A stretch of DNA of 64,000 nt, from NCBI GenBank assembly GCA_034401795.1, contig CM067371.1, positions 79,482,709 to 79,546,708 of the forward strand, given 5' to 3'. Positions 32,551 to 45,362 of this stretch are shown piece by piece. Position 1 is the first letter of the stretch, and every line of letters starts with the position of its first letter. The notes under the pieces are model-generated. The model saw nothing but the letters and a program-made list of their open reading frames with translations, searched no databases and was not told the DNA's origin. This DNA comes from Chaetoderma sp. LZ-2023a (taxonomy: Eukaryota; Mollusca; Caudofoveata; Chaetodermatida; Chaetodermatidae). Position numbers and translations under genes: made by a program.

Positions 32551-34689
32551 TTAATGCATTTAGCCACTGGAATCATGTGCGTGTAGCTCTCTGCACATAA
32601 TAGCATAAGCCCATTACTCTATAGATAATAAACTCAGGTCTATCGATCTTAATGAACAGTGATATTGCAAATATATTAGTGTAGAATTTATACCAATATA
32701 AATATTATGTTTTGCTTAGTCCAATCTCAGCTACTTCTAAATAGGCTACAATAAGCCAATTTGGGAATATCAGTATGCGAAAACGAAGCACCATTCATCC
32801 TGGACACTAAGGTTTCTCTCTGACAATATGGTAATTAAACACTAGATGGTAATAGTCAGGAAATATACACTGAAACATCAAGTTATTTCCGCAAATCCAA
32901 TTACAGATATGAAATAATAAGAGCAGCATCATTATAAAATGGCAATGCCCATGAAAATGGCATGATCCAAGTACATGCAATGTTGACATAGAGATTCAAC
33001 TAATGCATACCGTGCATAAAACTGGAGCCATATAGATGCCTGACATTGGATGAGTGAATTTATGGCCTACCTTCGTCAATTTCTTTTCTCCTCCGATGGA
33101 CACATATAGGCAAACACAAGTCACAGCCTTTATAAATGAAGCACTAATTATGAGAAAATGCATTTCTGACAATAGTAATGTGGTTCATAAATCCAATGGG
33201 CAGAAAAGGCAATTGCTTTGCTCTGATGGGCAGACATTATTCCAACAATATGAGTGATAATAAACCCAGCCCAACGACATTCTCTCCTACGTCAATTAAC
33301 GAGATCCGATCAGCAAAATGTCACAACTGGCCATAGAATGTTAAATCTGAAAGACGAACTCGCTATCTTGATGGGACAACCAACACCGTCCCATTGTGAT
33401 CAGCTCTGGTTATTAAATTCATCAGTCCAACAATGATTGCATACTGATGTGTTCAGATGTTTAGACTGTGAAATGGTGGCAAATTTAAGAATCCTCGCAA
33501 AGTAGAGAGAAATTAGCATGGAGCTAGGCTGTGATAACAGGACCGACTACCGGTCATATTGCCTCAGAGTCGAGGTATCCAGAGGGAATTACACATCAGA
33601 GATCATTGATATCAAGCTGATAGTAAATCAAGCAAATATACATCACTAATTTCAATCAAATATTTGTGATTGCGTTCCCTGGTTTTTGCAAGTAATGCCA
33701 TTGAAATGTAAATACCGCTAACGCATGTGTATATGCATGTTCATTGCCCATTGCTCGTCTTGACCTATTAAATACCCTGTGGTTTAGTCTCAATAGGTTT
33801 GCTATCATATTATGCAAATCATTGCAAATATCTATTCAGTTGTGTAATAATATGTCTCCTTGTTAATGCCATTTAACCGATCCACATATACATTTCTGTT
33901 TATGAATACAGCTTTATCATTTGTCAGATGTTAGATTGTTAGCGCTTAATTAACGTGAGATAATATAGATATATTTTAAATACCATTCCGAGATCCAGCT
34001 AGATCTGCTAAGCATATTTGAGATAATATGACGTCATCGACAACAAGGCCAAAATACCAGCAGCTTGCATAGTTGCTTACCTCTCTGGGAAATGATCAAT
34101 CATTCAGTGACTTAATGGAAATTTCTTGCTTCCCTATAATAAAACAGCAACAGAGAAACCTTCAAGTCATTCTTCCAATGGTAATTGTATATCGGCTAAC
34201 GCTTTTATACTTCATTACACCCATAATCTGCAGGGACTTTATCTATAATATCATGATAACAAGGAAACCTTCAAATTCGACATCTTGATATGAAACATAC
34301 AAAGCATTCTGTTTACGGAGTTAATTAAATTTCTGCTCGGGACAAGTGAGACGTCACAATAGCTTAGCTAATCATTGGAAGTTTTGCCAGCAGGCAGAGA
34401 AGTACTGATACACACTTATTTATCAAGAATTCTCCATGAAGTACAGTTTTGAATATTTGTGTAATAAAGCATTGAAACATGAAATCATATCCAGAGGACA
34501 TATTTTAACAATAAATATACAATTATTTTTAATTATGTAGTACCAAGCACAGATTTCACCTATCGAAGTGGCCTACTACTAACAACATCTTAAGTGCAAT
34601 CGCAAGTGTGGTCCACTCTAAGTAAATCCAAACTTAGTCTCGATAGCGCGAATTTATGTAAAGAAATTTTAAAGTAAAATGCTATGCCA

Positions 34690-34970
34690 ATGGGTTTTTT
34701 GGTGTTGAGATGGACAGATGGCCTGACAAACAGATGGATGGGTGGAGTGACGGATGGACAATGGCCGGGTGGGAAGATGGGTGGCCAAGCGTGTGAGTGG
34801 GCCTGCATCTCGGCGGGCAGATGACCGTGCAGGCAGGCAGGCTGATGGTTGGGCGAGCTGACTGACTGGCGGGTGAGCGGTCTTGTGGGTGGATGACCCC
34901 GGGTGTGTGTGTGTGGACAGTGGCAGATGTATAGATGGATACATCGACGGATAGACGGATGGATATATAG
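34690..34970. repeat. Degenerate GGATGG/GGGTGGG minisatellite (A)
   Basis: Purine-rich words such as GATGGATGGGTGG and TGGACAGATGG tile the region. Copy B has the counterpart at 60527-60660. The Pro/His-rich minus-strand frames here are repeat translation. Confidence 0.8.
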
Positions 34971-35729
34971 AGGATCCAATATCATCATCTACAAACAAAT
35001 TGGGAACTAACTACAAGATGCATTTAAAAATGCCTATTTGATATGTTTATTGTGAGAGACGAATTTAGCATCTATATTCTACAGTTAGCACAATTATCCA
35101 CAATCATATGATTAAAGGAAAACAATGCTGTCATAATTTACCTTTCAGCCTGTGAAAAAAATACCTCGCTATATATGCTCACACACACAGTGGTGCCATC
35201 TACAGTTTGGAAGTGTGTTGTAAAAGAAACCATACAGTTACGCTGATATACAACATGATAATTATTTCATAATAAGTAATCAGACTATTGGTACGTACAT
35301 GGCATCACACTATCGCTTGAAGACGTAAAATGGTGATCACCACAGTTCGCGATGTCAAATGGAAGTAATTATGATACAGGTAAAGGAATATGCTTGGAGG
35401 TGAATGATATGGAATCTATATATTATAACCTATCAGTACAAAACTATATTTGAAATGAAATCAGTACCTTTTTAATAGGATGATCAATCCTGCATCTCGT
35501 AAATGAGTGTAGATTAGGCGGAAAGCATAATAATGTATAGAAATATCCAGTCTGCACAATGATCATTAAATACCGTTCTGTGTCGGGCTGTGATCTAGTT
35601 TACGCTTGTCTTTTGAGACGCAGTGATATACTGAGAAGCCACAACCTTAGCCTTCAGACATTCATCGTGGGGGATATTTATTTTAAAAGGATCACTCTGG
35701 TGCAATGGCGTAGGCTGAGACAATCGTTG

Positions 35730-35731
<2 letters not shown>

Positions 35732-35774
<43 letters not shown>
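35732..35774. repeat. GA dinucleotide microsatellite
   Basis: About 21 GA units. Copy B lacks the expansion at about 61690. Confidence 0.95.
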
Positions 35775-35775
<1 letters not shown>

Positions 35776-36310
35776 GTTCGAGCACCAAGCATATGTAATC
35801 CAATAGCTAGTAGCAAAAAGTTATTAATTCATTAAAAAATGAGACTGAAAATAAGGTATGCATCTTAATCTGAAGGAATTGCCATGCTCGATTAAATTTC
35901 ATATCCAGCATCTGAAGTTAATATTATTTGTCAGGAAAGCATTTAAAAGTGTATTTAACATTTTACATTGGTCAGGATAGATGTTTGTAATACTTGTTAA
36001 TTTAAAATTAAGTTAACACTAGTTAAATTCAAATACTAAATGTGATAGGGTTGCATTCGTTTTTGGCAAGCTATTAAAAATACTTTTGTCGCTTGTTATT
36101 ACATTAGTTAATTTCTTCATAGACTTACATAGCATAGAGTGGCTATGACCCTCCCAAATGCGAAATTTCAGTTCACTTCAAAATAGTACGTTTTCGTTAC
36201 TAAGTCTATTACGTAGTAATAAAGTGTCAAATTAGTATAGCCAATACAAGTTTTGATATAATTATATACATTTGCGTCTGAACAATTTCTTTTATAATTA
36301 CTAAAAGAGA

Positions 36311-36348
36311 GTTTACTCACCTTTGGAGGCTATATTTGCGTCAGCCAT
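36311..36348 (-). other. Possible first-exon signature (start codon plus splice donor)
   Basis: On the minus strand GAAATGGCTGACGCAAATAT runs into CCTCCAAAG|GTGAGTAAAC: a good start context, nine codons (MADANIASK) and a consensus donor. No downstream exon could be identified. In copy B (about 62225-62270) the donor GT is CG and the start is altered. It may be chance. Confidence 0.25.
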
Positions 36349-36960
36349 TTCGACCTTGTGCAGTTGCATTTTAGTGAACAACAACACGTCACTGGAAGTC
36401 GGGACAATGCATTCCATGGTAAGTGTAGGGGCATGCCCCTTATGCGTTTATTAGATTTCTATGATTTGTATCCATACACTAATTCCATGACTGCATGTTA
36501 GTCTCACCGAGTAAAACCAGTATAAACAATGCCCAACATGCCATATATAAGGTCAGCGTGGGCCTGAGCATGTCTAGGTGGCATAACCTTTTAGCTACAT
36601 CCATGAGCACAGCATACTGAATAAATTAGCTTGTCTTCTTTAATCCCGGTCATCACATTACAAAATGAAAATAAAATGTGATGTCGAGTGCAGGCCATTG
36701 CTTCGCCAACATTGACCATCAGCCCCAACACCAGTACCCCCTCCTCACAGCCCCTTACCACCCTGAAGGTGGGGTCTAATGTATATATTATGCCAACTTT
36801 GAACTTAGAGTCAGGCGGACAGATAGATAGACGGGCGGAGACGATTGCAATATTCCCAGTATCTTTTCTAAATGCGTGTGGATTAAAAGGGTCAAATATA
36901 TATGAGTCCAGCTACATCAGCACCACGCATGTCTATGAATCAAAAGGCACATTAAGGGAT

Positions 36961-37479
36961 ACTGACTAAAGAAAACATGGCAGATATTAACCAAGGTTTC
37001 TCCTGAACATAACTCATTGGGTACATTGCTTTGAAACGCTCAGTTTCATGTCAGTAGAAATTGATTCATCCTCAAATGCTTCTTTTATTCCAGCATTCCG
37101 CATTGGGTATCCAAGTACAGACAAGGTGTAGATTAACTGCTCCTGCTCATAGATGCTATCGAAATATGTCGAAATTTATGAACGTCGATGCCATTGTCAC
37201 ATCAATTAAATACTCTACAACTATATCCATGTTCTCAATTAATATCCAAACTATCGACCAAGATTAGTAAATTTAATTTGCATGGAATTTGATACGTCCA
37301 GACCAACAATTACACAGCGAGATCATTTTGATATCAAATGAGAGTAATGTTGAGACAACATTTAACACATAAACAATACAGTTCGAAAGGAAAATAGTAA
37401 AAACAAGTACGAACATGCTATCATTGCGAAATAGATAGATGTGCAAAAATTGGAAAACACTTGACCGAACATAGCACAA
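36961..37479. other. No recognised gene
   Basis: An isolated CAGTAGAAATTG word at about 37052-37063 equals the 12-base end of the 4.18-kb transposon, but the following bases do not match. Small open frames on both strands show nothing recognisable. Confidence 0.5.
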
Positions 37480-37850
37480 CCCAGGATATTACAACATAGC
37501 ACATCACATTACAATACAACCTAACTCAGCACAGCACAATGCCGCAGAGCACAACATAGCACAGCACAGTACAGCACAACAAAGCACAGCACAGCACAGC
37601 ACAGCGGATTAAAATACAACATAACTTTGCACCACATGTACACAGCAAAGTACAGCACAACGCAACACATTACAACACATCACTGCACAATACAGCAAAG
37701 CATAGCACATCACAATACAGCACGGCACAGTACAGCACAACACAGTACAGCCCAACACAGCACAGCGCAGCACAGCACAACACAACACAGCACAACAAAT
37801 TGCAATACATTACAATACAACATATCTCAGCACAGTGCAACACAGCACAT
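37480..37850. repeat. AGCAC-type satellite
   Basis: Degenerate tandem of CAGCA, CAACA, CAGTA and CATAGCA units, about 370 bp. Both strands appear open only because the 5-bp unit lacks stops. Confidence 0.92.
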
Positions 37851-38560
37851 GATCTCCTCTCTTCAGCTAAACCCCTGGTTGGGGTGGTCGAGGAAGTCAC
37901 ATCACTGACACCTTTGCGAATCTAGATCCTCTCAGACGATATTATCCTCAGCTTTAGATTTAACTATTGGAATTGTCAGTTTGAAATGGAACATCAGATT
38001 GCTGGTACGCTGCATGGATTGCTTGAGTTGGAGAGGAGTGGGTAGGAGACCGCTATTATCGTGTGTATTGGGTCTCGTTATGCAAGAACAGTCTTCCAAT
38101 TCTATGTGTTGGGGTAGGTTAGTGGAGAAAGAAAGGATATGGTCAGCTGGTCGGGACGGGAACTTCATCCGGGCTTATGCATGCACACCTTTTTCTGCAT
38201 TGGTGGCCAATCATCCACTTTGCTTTTCGCCGCCATATTGGCTAGTTGTTTTATATTCGCTCAATTTTTTCATTTATCACATTTAGCTTAACGCTTCCTA
38301 CGTGTTAAATATCCATGATATTCGTAATATAAACCTGCCGAACAATTACAACCAGTCGCAATGCAGTCTGAATTCAATTTTGATAGTTGGTGTGAAATGG
38401 ACTTTCATCGGCTATAAAGAGTGCTCTAGTTGAAAACGGTTTGCACTCTCGCAAAAACAACTAACTCCGAAGTGATTCAGTGAGGTATTTGTGAACTGTA
38501 ATTTAGGACAACGTCTCGTGTCAGTGCTTTAAAATCAAGCAACCCGAATGCTTTAAAATC
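37851..38560. other. No recognised gene
   Basis: Open frames at 37981-38286 (plus) and 37932-38168 (minus) overlap each other and show no domain. Nothing else was seen. Confidence 0.5.
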
Positions 38561-38562
38561 AA

Positions 38563-39432
38563 GTGACACGAATGCTAGTGCGGCTGATTCCACAGAAGCA
38601 TATGCTCAAAATGGTGTGGACACCAGTATTATCCGGGCAAGTGGCATTAATTGGTAACTTGTCATTTGGATATTATCTCAGCAGAACATATTCTGACACT
38701 ACTGAACAACGTTTGTCATCCAGCTGCTGCAGCACGAGTACCAGTAACACACACGATGACGTTGTCATGCCCGGTATGTTTAATTTGGTTTCTCAACTTA
38801 TGGGATCCATTCCCACTAAACATAACGTATCACTTCAATATGTGTGGGATTTTATATCGGTTGTACCAAATGGCAATTCAGCGTACAATACTGTGGACAT
38901 GGGGCCATTTGAACTTAAGGTTAAAGATACAAAGTGTGCCTTCTTCTTCTTTTCGTTCGCTGACCATACCGCCAGTCCTGTAAGTGACTATCGACATGAT
39001 CATAAGCGTGATCAAAGGGTGCCTTATAATAAGCTCAGCCAGGTGCAGTGTGTGGAAGGTTCTTGTCGGATTCCGCAAAGACAGACATGGCGTCGCAGTA
39101 TTTGGACTACATAGTGAAAATAAACCGCATTTAGCCAAGCATTCAACTGGTTATCAGTATTAAACTATGACACGCAATACAGATGTGTACAAGCAAGCGA
39201 CAATGTGAAATAGGGAACTGATAATCCGGTCCTCGTGCAGGCTTGGCTACGCCCACAAGCGAAAGATAAACTCATACAACAACAACATCAACAACAGCAG
39301 ACCCGTCTGAGCTTAAATAAACAGAGTGACCAAAAGACAGCCTTTGGCTCGCCCACCACTAAACCAATCTACATGCATTTTAATGGGTGCAACGGCTGTA
39401 ATATGCAAGTGTGTAACCATGCACACGTGTGA
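38563..39432 (+). pseudogene. Probable retroelement gag remnant
   Basis: The most convincing part is about 39160-39432 in one frame: YDTQYRCVQASDNV, a TAG, GTDNPVLVQAWLRPQAKDK, a Gln-rich stretch, then HFNGCNGCNMQVCNHAHV, where a TGA falls at an expected Cys, and CLSS. The Cys/His spacing resembles the zinc-binding region at the end of gag proteins in DIRS- and Gypsy-like retroelements. Upstream, a 183-residue frame (38563-39114) lies in the right place to be the rest of gag but is not recognisable on its own. It is followed about 350 bp later by a matching RT relic. Confidence 0.5.
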
Positions 39433-39777
39433 TTGTCCTGTCTCTCATCAAACCCGTAACAACCGGTGGCATAAAAACAAATATATTACCAGGAATGCTC
39501 TAAACCATTGCAAATGTATATAAAAGTGTGGAAACATGAACTCGATGGTGAGATAGACAGAGACTATATATTAGATGGTATTTAAAATGTGTTTTTTTAA
39601 TCGTTGATGACTGTGCCATTAACCTTTCACCTGTAAGGGTTTATAATTATAAATCTTCAATTATCAGTACGGTTGATATAGAAAGGCAATTACAGGCCGA
39701 ACTATAAGAACGTAAGTATACAATCATAAAGCAACCTCCACCCCCCTTCTATTATCAGTTTCTTGAATGCGATACAT

Positions 39778-40555
39778 AAGCCGGGCGAATCCTATCGTTT
39801 AATCCACGACTGTAGCCGTCCTGTCGGTAGTGATGCGAACGATCACACAACCAAAGACACCTGTCAATATCAACCATACAGGAAGTTCTCAGCATCGTAC
39901 AACCAGCATGGCAAAACATGTCAACAATTGACTTAAAATATGTGTATCACAGCATAAATATTCATCCATCTAATTACAAATACCCCGGTTTACAATGGCA
40001 TTTTCAGGACGATAATAATCCAAGATTTCTCTATGATAACAAGTTAACTTTCGCAGTTCAAAAAAGTCCAAGCATTTTGAATCCTATAACGCAAGCAGTC
40101 AAACGTGGCTACAACTGCATTGTGTACTTAGATGACTTTCTATTGCAGATGCCACATTTACTCAGTGTCTGGCAGCATATAATGAGCTAATCAAGCTACT
40201 AAGATCGTTAGTTTTCTCCATAAACTGCAAGAAAGTAGTAGACCCGCGACAGAGTCTAAGATTCCTAGGCATCAACATCAGCACTGTTTCAGGAACTCTA
40301 TGCCTAGATGCACAAAGACTCTCTGGACGCATTGTTTATTTACATATGTTTATGTCACGTGTTGGGGCATCTGGAAAACAGTTAGTGATCTGGCAGGGAA
40401 ACTGTCATGGGCTGCATATGTGATTAACTGGGGAAGACGGCATATGAGACGCATTCTTAGCCAACTATTGCAAGTTCTCTTCTGCAAGAAAAGACATAGA
40501 CTGGTGGTTAATGCAATCTAACTTATACAGAGAATCGCCAACTTATTTTGGATAT
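39778..40555 (+). pseudogene. Reverse transcriptase relic, DIRS/Gypsy-like
   Basis: Segments in order are SYRLIHDCSRPVGS (about 39787-39830), then after decay a 90-residue frame with STIDLKYVYHSINIHPSNYK, LTFAVQKSPSILNPI and the catalytic YLDDF at 40125-40139. After a frameshift come IKLLRSLVFSINCKK and LRFLGINI, another shift to LAGKLSWAAYVINWGRR (about 40395-40440), and lastly KDIDWWLMQSN. These are the palm and thumb/RNase H-proximal blocks of a retroelement polymerase, which copies element RNA into DNA. LKDAY has become LKYVY, changing the first catalytic Asp region, and several frameshifts kill it. No integrase or tyrosine recombinase was found downstream, so DIRS versus Gypsy is unresolved. 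Confidence 0.8.
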
Positions 40556-40559
40556 TCGC

Positions 40560-43090
40560 CCGATTGTCAGTTGAGCTGGCTACCCAACTCCATCCTACTC
40601 ATCCACCCCACCCACTCCACATAAAACCAAGGTTGCCAAGACTTTAACTGTAGACAATGGCAAGTGATTTCCTGAAGTAAACAATACCAGCTGATTCCAG
40701 ACCATCACCCTCATGTTGTGTTCACATTGTAAAGAGGTCCAGAGTTTTTAGATTGCATCCTTAGTTGTGGAATTCTAGTGCACGATCCACACACAAATTT
40801 GAGCTAAAATGAACCAGTAAATTATTGTCAGCACTGTCTTATGAGTTAATAAAGAAGCATTATCAGGGTTAAGCAGCATTTCAGAATTATAATCATCATC
40901 ATGTTATTCTGGATTGAGTATGTGTGTGGGTCTTAGTGTGTGTTTGCGTGTGGTGCTCCACATAAAGAATAATCAAATTTAACTCAAATTTTAGCACAAC
41001 AAAGTATTTTACTGTGAAAGAGGATATCCAACATTAGCCATGATCTAGAAAAATGCCAGACCAATTTTTTGAAAACGATTTAGCTTACAGATTTTACATA
41101 AGAAAAGGTGTGACTAGGGTTTCAGAATTTTGGTCGTAATATGGCAAACGCAAAAGCTGAAGAATAGGATAGATGTACAATGTGATAAAAATGTGAGGAC
41201 GAGAGTCCGCAATCTCTGATCTTGTTATTGCATAGAACAAGATAAAATGTACCATTTTCCTTTAGCCTTTGGAAATGCCTGACAAAGTGAGACATTGTAT
41301 GTACATGTCTTTATGCCAAAAGCATGTAAGTTGTTTATAATATAAATACTTATTTAAAACATGTTTTGTTTACGTTTCAGATGATGCTTATTAGCCAGAG
41401 TCATGGGAAAGACACTCGTGCTACAAATTCAAGATACCAGTTTACAAATATCTTCTGTCTCTGATTATATAATTCACATTCATGTTGCTTAAATGCAGTA
41501 GCAGCATTGTGCATGGCTTTGTTTGGGGTTTTTCAATCTAGCCTGGATGTGGCATTTCCATGGCATCATGATTTTGCATGACTAACCCAATTAGTTAATT
41601 TCTCCAATGTTTCGTAAAATACAACCATCATTCCAGAGGAAAAATTTGAAAAATCTTGTCTTCTTGCTCTACAAAAGTGCATTTCTCAGGATCACTATAG
41701 AAGCTGCTTGTGTGTTAAATGGTAAAGTTGGCTGAATTTCTCCTCTTATTCTATTGAATGAACTGTGTCGCTTTGTAGCATTTGTCATGCAGTTGTAATT
41801 TAAAAGAAGGATCATAATTGAAAAAACTATAAGGTATCATCATCACGCAAAATAATGGTACTTTCACATGGAGCCTCAGTATTTGAATCAGAACACGTGA
41901 AAATAAGTTTCAAAAAACATTTTGACTGGAAACAGGCACATTTTTGCCAGAAATGCTAGCATTTTATCTTGAAATGGAGTAATTTAAGATTAAAACCAAA
42001 ACATGTATGTATTTCAGCAGCAAATGTGAAAATATCAGGTCAAAATGTAACACTTTTGACCAGACGTCTGAAACTTATGTTCATAATTACAAATTCTGTG
42101 CTAGAAATTTGCATATGATAGTAGAATTATCGAAGGGACAGAGGTATTATCTTTTGGAAATTACAACAGTTTCGAATTAGCAGTTCATACAGAATGTGAG
42201 TTCTGCATGTGATGACTGATACTCATGACTGAGTTGGAAAATAACAATTTATCATTCATCAAGTATAGAATTCATATACTATACTGTATAAACTGGTAGA
42301 TTGAGGACTGGCGTAATTGTAAATTCATATATCCAATTTTAAGCACGCATTGTATCTACTGACATAAACGACTGAGTCAGGCCAGGTATGTTAGTGGCAG
42401 TACACAATATGTGTATTTATACACTAAGCCAGGATTAATTGTTTAACATCTAGGCCATAAAAATTCAAATTTTATATTTAATTTCCATTTTGATAACTGT
42501 TCTTTGTTTCTAAACAGTGTTGCTATAAGCTGTTGCTGTCTACGGCAGAAACAGGCTTCAGTCACTTTGTTTTAAAAATATATGCCAGTCATATTAACTA
42601 CTTATTCTGCAACAATTAACGATTTTGACATAATTGTGAAAAGCACTAAATAAAAACTTAAATCACTAAACTGATTTATTCTTTACTGTTTTATTCAATA
42701 AATACAGTATTTCGCTTTAAATATGAGTATTCATGTAGTGAACTGTGATTATCAGAGTGTGTTGTAAACAACAAGTATGTATGAGGCTTTGAAAACAGTC
42801 TAAACACAGTGGTCAAATCCATCGCAGGTGTGTGTTTGCCATCCTGAGATTGACTGTGCATACTTTTTCGGAATTTGGTATCGGTATTACAGAAGCTAAT
42901 CCATTTACTGCATTCAATCATTTAAAAGTGATTAAGGAGAAATCATAAACTGCGTCTCATTGCAAGGCCTGCCCTCTGTTATACTAGGCATTGATTTGGT
43001 GCTCAATCATCACACTGGCATAGGCTGCAAAACAAAGGAAAGTACTATTGAGACATATACTATATTAGTCACCAATTGGGCCCTCTGGAT
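40560..43090. other. No recognised feature (2.5 kb)
   Basis: AT-rich, mostly closed frames on both strands and no microsatellite. A weak FB-like loop (GCTGTTGCTGTCTACGGCAG) is at about 42529. One 76-residue minus-strand frame (42691-42921) has no recognisable domain. Confidence 0.5.
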
Positions 43091-43093
43091 TTG

Positions 43094-43382
43094 CAGAGCA
43101 AGCCAATGCTATTCTTGAAATCTTATTACTGGAATGATTGGCTCTATAATCAAGCCATGTCATTCCATGGTAATGTGTCAAAAATAGTCTTCTCACGGTC
43201 TGAAAATTGATATGTTCTATTGGGCGATGCATATCCATTTGCAGACCAAGAGAATGCTATTCTTGAAATCTTATCATTGAAATGTCTGGCACAATCAGCA
43301 AGCAAGTTAATCATTACAGTGAGAAGTTGTCAAAAATAGTCATACGGATGGTCTGAAAATAAATATTTTCTATGACTATAGG
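43094..43382 (+). repeat. Tandem duplication, unit about 145 bp
   Basis: AATGCTATTCTTGAAATCTT, then GTCAAAAATAGTC and GGTCTGAAAAT occur at about 43108-43220 and again at about 43254-43365. Unit 1 retains a GGAATGATTGGC-type hairpin like the GAATGACT family. Confidence 0.75.
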
Positions 43383-44110
43383 ACAATTGTTTTTTATAAC
43401 CACGTTTTCTCATTAAAGGGTTCATTCATCTTCTGCAGAATGAAATTCCATACTTTTTCTATGCCTTTTCCAGACCTAATTAACTCTTCTGATGTCAAGT
43501 TAACCCGTTAATTGTCAAACAGACCAGTCAACTGACCGAAAACCAACACTGTAGTGGTCTTCAGACATGCCTACTTTAATGCCTTTATTATATAATCCAA
43601 TTGTCATATGAAATGGTGTATTTGGGGATGACAATGTGGTTATTTTAGATATCTTATAAGCACTCGTCTTACTGAACCATCATATTTTATATCTTTTCGA
43701 TATTTACAAGGTTAACAGTACTTAGTAACTGTATAACGGTAACACATTGCTAAATAACAAATGAAAGTTGAAAGACCGGCATTAGTATACCGATATTGAG
43801 AAGCTATGGTAGATTTTTCATGAATTGTGCTCTAAAAATTTTACCCCATACTTGACACCCATGGCCAATATGACAGAATGATGGATTATCTATTATGCCA
43901 CGCGACGCAGCCTACATCTCTATTGTGTTTCTCAGACACTAGATTTGCGTACAATCTGCCATAGAGTAAACAGTAGGCGTTTAACCGGGCGTGTACAAAT
44001 GATTTGACTGTGCATGAGTGGGCGACGACGATCGTGGACATGCAAACACCGGTAGGCTGTCAATCTAGAAACCAACATCTTTGGGAACCCAAAGTTTGAG
44101 TTGGCTACAT

Positions 44111-44283
44111 AAAATGGAGGATTCCAGTTTATCCATCAATCATGTGGCATCATAATCAACTACGTGAACTGTAGGATGACGACATAATCAACTACGCCAT
44201 GAATGAAGTAGACAAGTTCAAAGCATGCGTGGAGGTTAGCTAGAGATGAGCGCAAAATAGCTAAAACTTGATTCCTCCATTGT
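44111..44283 (+). mobile_element. FB foldback MITE at duplication site i, copy B orientation
   Basis: ATGGAGGATTCCAGTTTATC at the left, two CATAATCAACTACG blocks, TTAGCTAGAGATGAG, and AAAACTTGATTCCTCCATT at the right. This is the reverse complement order of 20268-20575 while outer flanks are collinear. The palindromic core has been lost. Confidence 0.8.
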
Positions 44284-44996
44284 TAGTGTTTCTTAATAAG
44301 ATTAGCCCCAGAGATCTACATCAGCGTGCCGATTTATTAGTCCATGTAGGTCCACGAATTATGTGGCATTAAATGTTTTGTGAAATCACATGCAATATGT
44401 CCAAGTTCTTCATTATGCTATATTCTTTTATATTGTGGAACATTAATACTTTTACTTGGGATTATTAGTAGTAGTTTTCCTCACTGTGTATAGGTATCAC
44501 CTATAATCGCCATGTTTATCCAGTTCGTATAATTGAACCTCGGTGCTTAAGTCCTCAGGTAAGATGTTGGCTAATTGAAGTTAAATTGATCGAAATATGG
44601 TACAGCTTGTTGCAGTTCCAGGTACAGTAGATTCACGGTATTTCCTGCTCCATAAGCAGTTTGTTTTTAATCAGGTCTGGTAGTGTAGAAGGAATAACAA
44701 ACACCATATTTACAAAACAATCGTGACGCCATATAGTTGTGACTTAAGGAGTGCTGTTAGAAATGTAGATTATTTAACAAAAGAACTGACTGGAAACAAG
44801 TCATACCGATCGACTTTAAACTAGCGATTAGTCACGATTCCATTTGATATAATATACCAGGCTAGTCGCGTTCACTGGAAATACCACTGCCCATTAAGTA
44901 TCCCATGCAGGATGGCGTGTGCCACAACTATTATAGCCAACACAAGCTTGACTTTATAAGCTAGCTACATATAATTTACTTTAATTGCGCTATATC

Positions 44997-45362
44997 AGCA
45001 TACACTCGATTCCTATCTAGCCATGCCACGCCGATTTCAGGCTTAGCTCCACCCATGACTTGCGCGTGTTGGGATCGATTTATATACGTTGAATACACAG
45101 AATACCAATTTTAAGGTAGCTATACAGGTAAGGTGTTGAATGAATATTTTGTTGCTTATCGCAGCAACATCGCCCAGTCAAATTAGTTTCCAAATAGTCA
45201 ACTGAATATTTAGTAAATAATAAAGCCATCAAGGACATACAATTCGTACAATTGGCGGACTATTCCAAGAGCATTCTCTGTCAATTATATTTGTAACGCC
45301 AGCCTACATGTGAGGTAATTGATTATAACGTCATATACTTGAGCGACAAATAGTATCCATCC
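44997..45362 (-). mobile_element. FB foldback MITE at duplication site ii, copy B orientation
   Basis: CGATTCCTATCTAGCCATGC, CTTAGCTCCACCCATG, GGTGTTGAATG, core, GTCAAATTAGTTTCCAAATA, ATAACGTCATATACTTGAGC. Reverse orientation relative to copy A at the same site. Confidence 0.8.

Noticed and set aside
34590..34998. Pro/His-rich minus-strand frames
   Set aside because: They follow the GGATGG/GGGTGGG minisatellite, and the same shadow occurs at 60384-60686.
37480..37850. CRISPR-like array
   Set aside because: The repeat unit is about 5 bp with no spacers of constant length; this is eukaryotic satellite DNA.
37627..37908. Gln/His/Thr-rich open frame and its Cys/Leu/Val-rich complement
   Set aside because: Both strands are open only because of the AGCAC satellite.
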